Source of the DNA: T1SED10-198M sp003554345 [NCBI: Candidatus Sumerlaeota bacterium]
GTDB lineage: Bacteria; Sumerlaeota; T1SED10-198M
Reading direction: 5' to 3'
DNA length: 8,547 nucleotides
Assembly: GCA_003554345.1 (NCBI GenBank)
Contig: PWGE01000411.1
Coordinates: forward strand, 1 to 8,547
Shown here: positions 1-6,667 of the stretch, piece by piece
Numbering within the stretch: position 1 is the stretch's first letter
How the letters are laid out: each line of letters opens with the position of its first letter
Position numbers and translations under genes: made by a program
The notes under the pieces: model-generated
What the model was told of the DNA's origin: nothing
Database searches by the model: none
What the model saw: the letters and a program-made list of their open reading frames with translations, nothing else

Positions 1-2907
1 CGGACCTGCCGTAGCACTGGCGGTAGATCCAATAAGATATACTGCAACAACTCCAAATTTTCTGGAACCAAGTCTTAATGCAAGTTGTTCTGCCATACGC
101 AAGCGCCATTGCCAGTATTCTTCGTTATGTATAACCGTGGTTTTACGCGGCACCTTTATCTGTTCGCTTATAGGAGCTGGTTTATCAAAAAATCCGATTC
201 CTTCATTTATGTCGGCATTCATTAAAATTTTGAGAACCTTTTCATCCTTTTGTTTAGAAACGTCGATTACCCGTAAAGTGTCTTCCAGATACTCATATTC
301 CGGTAAAATATCGGCCAGTATGTTTTCTGAACTTAAAAGAAACTTTTCATTGAACACCGAGTCGGCTTCATGAGGATAGATTGGAATATATCGTATACCT
401 GCTTCTACCATATCCTGGAAAAAATGGGTTCCAAAAGACAGCTCAGGTTCATAGGCCCCCTTTTTATATGCGATTTCCACAAGTGCAGCGGTATGACTGA
501 TGTCAGAATAGGTGATAGGTACTCCTTGCTTAATGTCGCCTCTACTGCCCCATCGCCCGGGGCCCATTAAAATAAAACGCCGCTTGGGTAAGAGAGTATT
601 CAACTTGCCCACGGCGCGTCCTATATCAACCATAGTGTCAAGACTTTTCTGTTGAGCATAATGTGCCGGAGGCACATAAACGATGTGGGTGATATCGGGT
701 ACCCAGCCATTTGAAATAAACCGGTGTATCCTGAAAAGTATCTCCTTCAGGGGTATGTCCTGCCGTATAGCTTCCGGCACTTCTACCTCTTCCGTAAATT
801 GAGGGCGGCACTGGAGCAGGTAAAAGTCTTCTCCATCACAGGCAAACTCTATGTCTACCGGTGTATTCATCCCTTCCTGAAGGGTTTGCAGGATCTGTTT
901 CATTTTTCGATCAAAAGAAGTGCGCTTGATCAAGCCGTCAAAGGTGGCCACCAATTCGGTTTTCTCCAGGTCTGTTTCCAGGGGAGAGAGACGTCTTATT
1001 TCACCGTCACGGTATGTAGAGACGATCCGGGATAGGTTGGGGAGCTCATTTCCATAGTCGGCAAGCAGACGTTGAAAAGAAATGGTTTCCAGAGTACAGG
1101 TTTCCAGGTTTATAGCGTCTACGTAGGAAGGAGAATAATATCGCACTTCGTCAGGTGTGGCGTTCACACGTATATCGGGTTGACCGGGTGATATCATCGC
1201 CGGATAATCGTTACTGATCCGGTCTACAGCCCTCGTTCCCAGTCCGGGAACCAACCGAATTAATCCATCTTCACGTTTCAATCGTGGAGACCACCTGAAC
1301 TCATTGGAACTGAATGCTACTCCTGCATAGTTCGGCATATAATAGGGGCCTACACGGCATCCTACAACTTCTTGAATCATAATGCCCATTTCTTCGTGAA
1401 AATCAAGTAACCCATGTTCTGTACGATAAAGAATGGCATCAGGATTGTACACAGAGGCATAAATTTCAGCTATGGCGTCTGTCAGGGCATGCAACCGTTC
1501 CTTTTTGCTTCCCTGGTTTGGCAAGAAAAGACTCTTGTATTTTCCTGAAAAAGCTGTGCCGGCACGGTCCTCCAGCAAACTGGAACTTCGTACTATAATT
1601 GGATTGTGCCCGAATTCATCCAGGGCATGAGAAAGCCCCTTGTAGATATCTGAAGGAAAACGTCCGTGCTTGAATAACTGTATAATATTCGGATATTCGA
1701 ACCGAATTTGCTCAATGTTCTCGTACTTCAATTCGCTTACATCGCCCAGATCATTATAATGGAGAAATTCTGTCAGGCAATCTGCAGTCATATACCAGGT
1801 CTTTGGCATTTTTATCCCTTCCAGCAGATCGTTTTTTTCCGCAGCTCCGGATATAATATGCCACGCCAGGAATAGACCGGTGCTCTTACCGCCAAGCCTC
1901 CCGTTGCTTCCGGCAGGATAAATGATGCGGGATACCAGATCAAAAAAATCAGATACCTTCAGATATTGCTTGGCATAGTTTATAAACTCTACATCATCAG
2001 TAAAAAACCTGCGAATAAGGGACACGCGAAGCCATTTATCGGTTGACTCTGAAAGAACTGTTTCATTTCCTGCCTGCGCATGATACCTCAAAAGAACGTC
2101 GATTATTTCTTTGAGCGACATGATGTCAGAATCTACTGTTCTGATCAGATATCCCAACCTGTTTTCCTGTATCCACTTGTGCAGCGAAGAAAGAATTTCT
2201 TCATCGTTCAGGTAGCGCGAGGCAATCCTGAACACCTTTTCACTTATTTGCAGGAGGTTTTCCCGTGATTCTTTACGGGTCGGAATATTGACTTCACCCA
2301 TGACTTCGGCATATTGTGCGGCAAACTCGGACCCGAAAGATTGAAGCGTCTCGCGGGCTTCTGTAATGCCCCGGCAGAAAAGGTGGTACAGCATTTTGCG
2401 TGAGCAGTAAAGATACAGCTTTTCATCAGTTCGTCGCAACATATCGACAACGGCTTTCCATTCACTGGTCGTTTCTTTTTGCTCGGATAATAAACTCTCC
2501 AGCTGTCTGTGGAGAAGGGTTTGTCCTATTCGGTCAGCAATTGTACGAAGCAGCTGGCTTTCCTGCTTTAAAAAGGGCCCCTCTGATGTTTCCGGGACCT
2601 CTTTAATATAGGAGACTTCCACGGAACCGGCCTCTTTATCTCCAACAAAAATAGGTGCACTTTCCTGGTACCTCGCAGGCTTATGTCGGGGAGATTCATA
2701 GGTTTGGTCTTTGTAAATGATCCGGGCCTGACAATCTTTGGGATATCTCCATCCAGTAGGGATGGCTGTAATCAGGTCCTGGAAAATATCTGTCAGGGAA
2801 CTTGAACGATTTCCCAGTATTTCATCAACGTAGTAGAGACAGTTGAGTTCTTTTTCCCGCTCCATTAACAGAGGGACAAGTTCTTCTGTTTGTTTGTCCT
2901 TTTTCAT
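1..2907 (-). CDS. Large PEP/pyruvate-binding (PPDK_N-type) multidomain protein, 3' end beyond window
   Basis: The frame is open from the ATG at 2907 to base 1, giving 969 codons with no stop, so the C-terminus is missing. A GAGGGG ribosome site lies 4 nt upstream of the ATG. Residues about 10-145 resemble a GAF-like sensor region. Residues about 325-705 match the ATP-grasp PEP/pyruvate-binding domain of pyruvate phosphate dikinase and PEP synthase: GGKS at 339-342, VRSS at 439-442 followed by E446-D447, a GVAF strand at 529-532, and the closing IEFA (686-689) and LQCRP (698-702) with E687, Q699 and R701. Residues about 770-840 hold a GPGRWGS motif (782-788) and a GTHFFQ motif, which I recall from atypical PEP/pyruvate-binding proteins. 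The last visible residues, LIGSTASATAGP, look like the start of a Pol-beta-type nucleotidyltransferase motif. Domain assignment is sound; substrate and pathway are unknown. It could be an atypical phosphotransferase or a regulatory protein rather than PEP synthase. Confidence 0.85.
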   Translation of the reverse strand, partial: MKKDKQTEELVPLLMEREKELNCLYYVDEILGNRSSSLTDIFQDLITAIPTGWRYPKDCQARIIYKDQTYESPRHKPARYQESAPIFVGDKEAGSVEVSYIKEVPETSEGPFLKQESQLLRTIADRIGQTLLHRQLESLLSEQKETTSEWKAVVDMLRRTDEKLYLYCSRKMLYHLFCRGITEARETLQSFGSEFAAQYAEVMGEVNIPTRKESRENLLQISEKVFRIASRYLNDEEILSSLHKWIQENRLGYLIRTVDSDIMSLKEIIDVLLRYHAQAGNETVLSESTDKWLRVSLIRRFFTDDVEFINYAKQYLKVSDFFDLVSRIIYPAGSNGRLGGKSTGLFLAWHIISGAAEKNDLLEGIKMPKTWYMTADCLTEFLHYNDLGDVSELKYENIEQIRFEYPNIIQLFKHGRFPSDIYKGLSHALDEFGHNPIIVRSSSLLEDRAGTAFSGKYKSLFLPNQGSKKERLHALTDAIAEIYASVYNPDAILYRTEHGLLDFHEEMGIMIQEVVGCRVGPYYMPNYAGVAFSSNEFRWSPRLKREDGLIRLVPGLGTRAVDRISNDYPAMISPGQPDIRVNATPDEVRYYSPSYVDAINLETCTLETISFQRLLADYGNELPNLSRIVSTYRDGEIRRLSPLETDLEKTELVATFDGLIKRTSFDRKMKQILQTLQEGMNTPVDIEFACDGEDFYLLQCRPQFTEEVEVPEAIRQDIPLKEILFRIHRFISNGWVPDITHIVYVPPAHYAQQKSLDTMVDIGRAVGKLNTLLPKRRFILMGPGRWGSRGDIKQGVPITYSDISHTAALVEIAYKKGAYEPELSFGTHFFQDMVEAGIRYIPIYPHEADSVFNEKFLLSSENILADILPEYEYLEDTLRVIDVSKQKDEKVLKILMNADINEGIGFFDKPAPISEQIKVPRKTTVIHNEEYWQWRLRMAEQLALRLGSRKFGVVAVYLIGSTASATAGP

Positions 2908-3147
2908 ATTACCCCTCAAAATAAGTGGTGCCTGATATCTGTATGATGTTTATCTTCACCTGGCTGAAATAAGAGTATTTTTTTGTGACTGTTCTTGCCG
3001 GTGATCTGTCAAATCATGACACCCTTTATGTGGAATAGAGTCTAATTAATTATGAACTTTGCCTGTCTTGTCAGCCATCCGGTTTCTGTCTCTCCTTCAT
3101 GTTTTTTCATCACCAATCCTGTAGAAAAGTGACAATTCTTTCTTCTC

Positions 3148-3164
3148 CCCCGGTAATCCCGGGA
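3148..3164 (-). other. Stem-loop just after the glutamate dehydrogenase gene
   Basis: In the minus-strand message CCCGG pairs with CCGGG around a five-base loop, with one extra T-G pair, 16 nt after the dehydrogenase stop codon. The same bases form an alternative perfect palindrome, ATCCCGGGAT, at 3156-3165. No U-run follows, so this is not a canonical intrinsic terminator. It may be a 3' end stabiliser or have no function. The rest of the 273-bp gap down to the next gene shows no gene or clear promoter. Confidence 0.3.
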
Positions 3165-3180
3165 TGAAAAATTCTCAATC

Positions 3181-4467
3181 TTATGCCCACCCCCGTAATT
3201 GAACTGCCTCGGCAACACGATTGATAGCTATCATGTATGCGGCATCCCTCATGTACACTTTCTTACGGCGGGCCACTTCGTTGACGGCTGCAAAAGCCGA
3301 TGTCATTTTTGTATCCAATTTATCAAGGACCTCTTCTTTTTCCCAGAAATAATTGGTGTTACATTGAACCTGTTCGAAGTAACTGCAGGTTACACCACCG
3401 GCATTGGCAAGAAAATCAGGCAGGACAAAAATATTACGCTCCTTAAGCACCGAATCTGCTTCCGGAGTGGTGGGACCATTAGCCCCCTCCGAGATTACTT
3501 TAACTGAAGAGCCTATTTTTTTTACATTGCCACGGTTGATTTGATTCTCAAGCGCAGCAGGAATGAGGATATCCACTTCTTCTTCCAGCCAGGCTTCCCC
3601 GGGCAGTTTTTCATACCCCAGGTCACAGGCGCGCTGTTTGTCTATGCCGCCAAATTTATCCGTAATAGCCTTCAGTTCGTTTAAAACAATCCCTGTTTTC
3701 TTGCGATAGGTATAAGCTGTATTGTCCTCTTGATCCCAGCAGGAAATGGCGGTTACTTTACCGCCGAGTTGGGTGTACAATTGGATGGCATGTTGAGCAA
3801 CATTTCCAAAGCCTTGAATACTGGCTGTGGTTTTTTTGATATCAATTCCCAATACTTTGAGCGCTTCCCTTAATACATATATCACTCCGTATCCGGTAGC
3901 TTCGGTTCTTCCAAGTGATCCGCCCATACCAACCGGCTTGCCGGTGATAAAGCCGGGAAAGTGTCCACCGTGTATGGTCTCGAATTCGTCAAGCATCCAC
4001 AGCATATGTTGTCCACTTACCATCACGTCCGGAGCAGGGACATCACTCCAGGGACCTACATTTTTCGAAAGCTGTCGTACCCAACCCCGGCAGATTTGTT
4101 CCTGTTCACGCTGACTCAGGTTATGAGGATCACAAATTACGCCTCCTTTTCCTCCGCCCAGGGGGATATCGACCACCGAACATTTCCAGGTCATCCACAT
4201 TGCCAGTGCTCGTACTGTGTCAATGGTTTCCAGAGGGTGGAAGCGATTGCCTCCTTTGGCAGGACCGAGTGCATCATTATGCTGGACCCGGAATCCTTTG
4301 AATACTTTGATACTGCCGTCATCCATGCGTACAGGTATGACAAACTGATATTCTCGCATGGGTTCCCGCAGAAGGCTTTTGACCCCATTATCAAGATCAA
4401 GAAGCTCTGCTACGTTGTCAAACTGTGATTGGGCAACTTCAAATGGATTGTATGAACCATTTTTCAT
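3181..4467 (-). CDS. gdhA: Glutamate dehydrogenase (Glu/Leu/Phe/Val dehydrogenase family)
   Basis: A 428-residue cytoplasmic enzyme expected to convert glutamate to 2-oxoglutarate and ammonium, and the reverse, with NAD(P)H; the length suits hexameric glutamate dehydrogenases better than the shorter leucine dehydrogenases. The N-terminal catalytic half has the substrate motif KGGNRFHP (71-78), Lys94 in the MTWK segment, the catalytic lysine motif GGGKGG (103-108, Lys106) and PAPDV (143-147) with the catalytic Asp146. The nucleotide-binding half has GRTEATGYGV (185-194), the Rossmann turn GFGNVA (218-223), and later EGANGPTTPEAD and LANAGGV. The end of the second Rossmann strand reads ISCWDQ, where Ser-Asp is common, so NAD versus NADP preference cannot be called. 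An in-frame TTG at 4485 would add six residues, but it lies inside the Shine-Dalgarno sequence, so the ATG at 4467 was chosen. It is separated from its neighbours by 0.27 and 0.5 kb and is probably transcribed on its own. Confidence 0.95.
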   Translation of the reverse strand: MKNGSYNPFEVAQSQFDNVAELLDLDNGVKSLLREPMREYQFVIPVRMDDGSIKVFKGFRVQHNDALGPAKGGNRFHPLETIDTVRALAMWMTWKCSVVDIPLGGGKGGVICDPHNLSQREQEQICRGWVRQLSKNVGPWSDVPAPDVMVSGQHMLWMLDEFETIHGGHFPGFITGKPVGMGGSLGRTEATGYGVIYVLREALKVLGIDIKKTTASIQGFGNVAQHAIQLYTQLGGKVTAISCWDQEDNTAYTYRKKTGIVLNELKAITDKFGGIDKQRACDLGYEKLPGEAWLEEEVDILIPAALENQINRGNVKKIGSSVKVISEGANGPTTPEADSVLKERNIFVLPDFLANAGGVTCSYFEQVQCNTNYFWEKEEVLDKLDTKMTSAFAAVNEVARRKKVYMRDAAYMIAINRVAEAVQLRGWA

Positions 4468-4472
4468 ACGTG

Positions 4473-4483
4473 TTCTCCTCCTC
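4473..4483 (-). promoter_or_regulatory. Ribosome binding site of gdhA
   Basis: The minus strand reads GAGGAGGAGAA, containing a full AGGAGG core that ends 9 nt before the ATG at 4467. It decides the start: the upstream in-frame TTG at 4485-4483 overlaps this site and cannot be served by it. Confidence 0.85.
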
Positions 4484-4632
4484 AATGTGCAATATATTTA
4501 TCTGTTTGAATGATTTTTCGCCAAACTTCCGGAAAAAACTTCCTTATTCTTTTGAAGCTGAAAGGTATGTGAAGAGTCCTGTTCAGGTGCATGAATGTTG
4601 TTATTCCTGTAGGAAAATTTGAGATAGTCATC

Positions 4633-4661
4633 ATTATACTGCAAAGATTGTTTATTGCCAG
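4633..4661 (-). promoter_or_regulatory. Likely sigma-70 promoter of gdhA
   Basis: The minus strand has a perfect TATAAT at 4638-4633 preceded, at exactly 17 nt, by CTGGCA (4661-4656), a 4-of-6 match to the -35 consensus. The predicted start near 4626 would give a leader of about 160 nt before gdhA. This is sequence matching only; a weaker promoter nearer the gene cannot be excluded. Confidence 0.5.
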
Positions 4662-4991
4662 TAGTCATTTTTTCTTTCCCAGATCTTTTAAGGTGTATTT
4701 TAGGCCTGGAATCCGGTGAAAGAGGTTAGCTGTTAATGTGCTGTAAAAATCTCTTGAAAAGGATGAAATGTTTTTTTTCGTTAAAATTATTTCTGACACT
4801 TCTTTTTAAAGAGCCTGTACCTTTTTACGAAAAGCGTGGCATTGACGATACTATCGAGTGCTGGAAAATTCTACTTTTGTCTCAATTCCCTTTCAAATGG
4901 GAGGTGTTAAACGTGAGTCTATTGATGTGCAAAGCTCACCGGTAGTAAAGCCTGCATTGAGTGGAAGAATTCAGTGATAAGAAAAAGAAAA

Positions 4992-5702
4992 TCAGGGCCC
5001 CTTTTTTTTCTTGAGAGAATGAAGATGTTCTTTATAAAGATCAGGTCGGCGTTTACGGGTTTCTTCGCGGGCTTTTTCTAACCGCCAGCGTTGTATCTTT
5101 TCATGATGTCCGCTTAAAAGTATGTCAGGTACTCGGTATCCTTTAAATTCGGCAGGTTTGGTATAATGGGGATGGTCAAGGAGATAAGGTGAAAAGGACT
5201 CATCGTCAAGTGACTGTTCATTACCCAGTACTCCGGGAATAAGACGCACTACGGCATCGATAACTACCAGGGCGGCACTTTCGCCACCGGACAGAATATA
5301 ATCTCCAATGGAAATTTCGCGGTCAACCCAATGCTGGCGGATTCGTTCGTCAATTCCTTCATACCGGCCGCATAAAAGGATAAAATGCTCTTTTCGGGCC
5401 AGTTCTTCAGCTGTTTTTTGATGAAACGATGTTCCTTTAGGGGTCAGGTAAATGCATTCAGAAGAGGGGGAATATTCTCTGGCTGATTCGATGGCCCGAC
5501 TTAAGGGCTCCGGCTTCAGTACCATGCCCGGGCCTCCTCCGAAAGGTGTATCATCTGCCGTTTTATGCTTATCCCGGCAGTAATCCCGAATATCCACAAC
5601 CCGGTATTCTACATGACCACCTTCCCGGGCCCGTTTGAGAATGGACTGTTGAAGGGGGGTGGCAAAAAAATCCGGGAAAAGGGTTAAAATCGTTATGATC
5701 AT
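4992..5702 (-). CDS. trmD: tRNA (guanine-N1)-methyltransferase TrmD
   Basis: Full-length at 236 residues. TrmD uses S-adenosylmethionine to methylate G37 next to the anticodon of a subset of tRNAs, preventing +1 frameshifts; it acts as a cytoplasmic dimer with a trefoil-knot cofactor site. Visible signatures are DDTPFGGGPGMVLKPEP (50-66), the knot motifs LLCGRYEGIDERI (109-121) and ISIGDYILSGGE (130-141), then RLIPGVLGN (153-161), HPHYTKP (177-183) and the C-terminal SGHH segment. The position aligning with the catalytic aspartate of the Haemophilus and E. coli enzymes (Asp169, in a D-S-F motif) is Glu168 here (E-S-F), which may be a lineage variant. Its ATG overlaps the rimM stop by four bases (ATGA), implying translational coupling, and an AGGGA site lies within the rimM end. 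The C-terminus is a run of four lysines encoded by eight A, then Gly-Pro. Confidence 0.97.
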   Translation of the reverse strand: MIITILTLFPDFFATPLQQSILKRAREGGHVEYRVVDIRDYCRDKHKTADDTPFGGGPGMVLKPEPLSRAIESAREYSPSSECIYLTPKGTSFHQKTAEELARKEHFILLCGRYEGIDERIRQHWVDREISIGDYILSGGESAALVVIDAVVRLIPGVLGNEQSLDDESFSPYLLDHPHYTKPAEFKGYRVPDILLSGHHEKIQRWRLEKAREETRKRRPDLYKEHLHSLKKKKGP

Positions 5703-6226
5703 GTTGATCCCTGCAGGAGATTCTCTGGCAGATCAACAGTGACCACCCTCTTTTGAGAAGAATAGCTGACTATGTATTCTTCCTGATAGGGGATGTAAAA
5801 TTCTTGACCTCCTTCGTCCATTGTGAACAGGATATCATGAGCAGGAGTGGGTACAATACTCTTTATAACGCCAATTCTCCCCTTTTTCACATCAAATACT
5901 TCCACCTGAAGTAGTTGCCAGTTACGATGATGAGAGGATAAGTATGATAGGTTATCGTGAGGACAGACAAGATGACATCCCCGAAACCTTTCCGCCTCGC
6001 TTCGAGTGGCGATTGTGTTGAAAGAAAGAATATACTGGCCAGGAGTCTTTCTTACTCCCTTTAACCAGGTGGGAAAAATAAATGAAATGTCATCACTGAT
6101 GTACAGGGTAGGAAGATTCTGTAAATCCTGCGCATCAGAAACCAGGAGCTGGGAGTTCAATTCTCCCTTTATGCCGAAAGGCTTTTTAAGATAAGCCACT
6201 TTTTCCAGTTGATACTTTTCAAGCAT
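5699..6226 (-). CDS. rimM: 16S rRNA processing / 30S maturation factor RimM
   Basis: A 175-residue protein of normal length for RimM, which binds ribosomal protein S19 and assists maturation of the 30S subunit head. The N-terminal RimM beta-barrel opens with VAYLKKPFGIKGEL (10-23), the family's G-x-x-G-E-type signature. The C-terminal PRC-barrel runs from about 103 to 170, with EVFDVKKGRIGVI, a D-I-L-F strand, EFYIP and the closing VDLPENLL (162-169). Placement between khpA and trmD agrees with the conserved operon. In-frame upstream sequence reaches a stop within seven codons without another start, so the ATG at 6226 is the longest possible start. A usable AAGGAG is 26 nt away in linear sequence, separated from the ATG by a hairpin. 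The gene overlaps trmD by four bases. Confidence 0.95.
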   Translation of the reverse strand: MLEKYQLEKVAYLKKPFGIKGELNSQLLVSDAQDLQNLPTLYISDDISFIFPTWLKGVRKTPGQYILSFNTIATRSEAERFRGCHLVCPHDNLSYLSSHHRNWQLLQVEVFDVKKGRIGVIKSIVPTPAHDILFTMDEGGQEFYIPYQEEYIVSYSSQKRVVTVDLPENLLQGST

Positions 6227-6235
6227 AAGAAAAAA

Positions 6236-6253
6236 GAGGGGTACTTACCCCTC
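6236..6253 (-). terminator. Hairpin plus U-run at the rimM start (terminator-like or translational element)
   Basis: On the minus strand GAGGGGTA and TACCCCTC form a perfect 8-bp inverted repeat separated by two bases (in practice 6-7 bp with a 4-6 base loop). Six T follow at once, then CTT and the rimM ATG. The structure has the shape of an intrinsic terminator, yet it sits inside an operon. The AAGGAG at 6258-6253 abuts the upstream arm; folding the hairpin would leave AAGGA 9 nt from the ATG. It may therefore reduce read-through from khpA, or bring the ribosome site to the start. Confidence 0.55.
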
Positions 6254-6303
6254 TCCTTCTTTAAGTGTTAAACCTGAGTCCCCCCAACCTATAAAAAATG
6301 TTG

Positions 6304-6540
6304 TTATTCGAGTATTTCCAGGATTGAACGTTTGTTGAGTTTGGATGCAGAAGCGCTGAGAATGGTTCTCATTGCTTTGGCAGTTTTACCTTCTTTTCCA
6401 ATAACTTTGCCAATGTCTTCCGGATTCACCTTTAACTCTAAAACCACACTGCTTTCTGCTTCAACCACGTTGACTTCAACATCGTCGGGATGATCAACTA
6501 AAGAAGTTGCCATGGTCATCAGTAGTTCTTTAATGTTCAT
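6304..6540 (-). CDS. khpA: KH-domain RNA-binding protein KhpA (YlqC family)
   Basis: A 78-residue single KH domain protein of the family encoded between rpsP and rimM in many bacteria. KhpA binds RNA broadly and, in Gram-positive models, pairs with KhpB (Jag/EloR) to affect cell elongation and small-RNA biology; a role here is by homology. The nucleic-acid-binding loop is the GxxG motif GKEG (48-51) within IGKVIGKEGKTAKAMR (43-58), preceded by an acidic N-terminal helix and strand. A GTG at 6552 would add four residues, but it lies inside the Shine-Dalgarno sequence; the ATG at 6540 is 8 nt after AGAGAGGTGG and gives the usual family start MNIKELL-like. It is the first gene of the visible cluster, with its own promoter upstream, and lies 77 bp before rimM. 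Confidence 0.95.
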   Translation of the reverse strand: MNIKELLMTMATSLVDHPDDVEVNVVEAESSVVLELKVNPEDIGKVIGKEGKTAKAMRTILSASASKLNKRSILEILE

Positions 6541-6548
6541 AATAGTTT

Positions 6549-6558
6549 CCACCTCTCT
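6549..6558 (-). promoter_or_regulatory. Ribosome binding site of khpA
   Basis: The minus strand reads AGAGAGGTGG ending 8 nt before the ATG at 6540. The in-frame GTG at 6552-6550 is part of this site, which argues against it as the start codon. Confidence 0.75.
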
Positions 6559-6608
6559 TTCAGATTTTAAGCTTGTTGTTCGTTTTTCCGGGAGGGACCG
6601 TTTTTAAA

Positions 6609-6638
6609 ATAGTAAACATCAAACTATTGTTTTGTCAA
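6609..6638 (-). promoter_or_regulatory. Sigma-70 promoter of the khpA-rimM-trmD cluster
   Basis: The minus strand has TTGACA (6638-6633), an 18-nt spacer and TACTAT (6614-6609), a 5-of-6 match to the -10 consensus. The predicted start near 6602 leaves a leader of about 60 nt. The -35 box is about 30 bp outside the insertion sequence, so the promoter belongs to the host DNA and is not a hybrid made by the element. A 6-bp inverted repeat, AATAGT-N9-ACTATT on either strand (6608-6628), covers the -10 box and part of the spacer and could be an operator. Confidence 0.65.
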
Positions 6639-6667
6639 ATTAAAAAGTATTTATTCTTTTTTCTTAG

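Larger units (their letters stand above)
4468..4991. other. Intergenic region between trmD and gdhA without a convincing gene
   Basis: About 520 bp in which I find no gene on either strand. Open frames here are short, low-complexity and unlike known families. The right half (about 4700-4991) is AT-rich with scattered weak inverted repeats but no hairpin plus U-run, so no clear trmD terminator is visible. The left half carries the likely gdhA promoter and its leader of roughly 160 nt. The ribosomal protein gene rplS, which follows trmD in most bacteria, is not here. Confidence 0.6.

Noticed and set aside
3007-3012. A perfect TTGACA on the minus strand upstream of the PEP/pyruvate-binding gene
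   Set aside because: At 16-18 nt spacing there is no acceptable -10 box (GTCACA at 17), so it was not called a promoter.
3061-3115. Short minus-strand frames of 10 and 22 codons with nearby AAGGAG between gdhA and the large gene
   Set aside because: They are too short and badly spaced from the purine-rich site to support as genes.
3961-4428. Long plus-strand open frame opposite the glutamate dehydrogenase gene
   Set aside because: It is the antisense shadow of a well-supported gene, with no ribosome site or family resemblance.
4498-4668. A 56-codon minus-strand open frame just upstream of gdhA, starting MTTGNKQ, possible leader peptide
   Set aside because: Its start codon lies upstream of the likely gdhA promoter, the ribosome site is weak, and the sequence is hydrophilic, Asn-rich and unlike any family I know.
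4736-4945. A 69-codon plus-strand open frame between trmD and gdhA
   Set aside because: It has only a loosely spaced AGAGG upstream, low-complexity AT-driven composition and no recognisable motif; it is the only candidate on the plus strand here.
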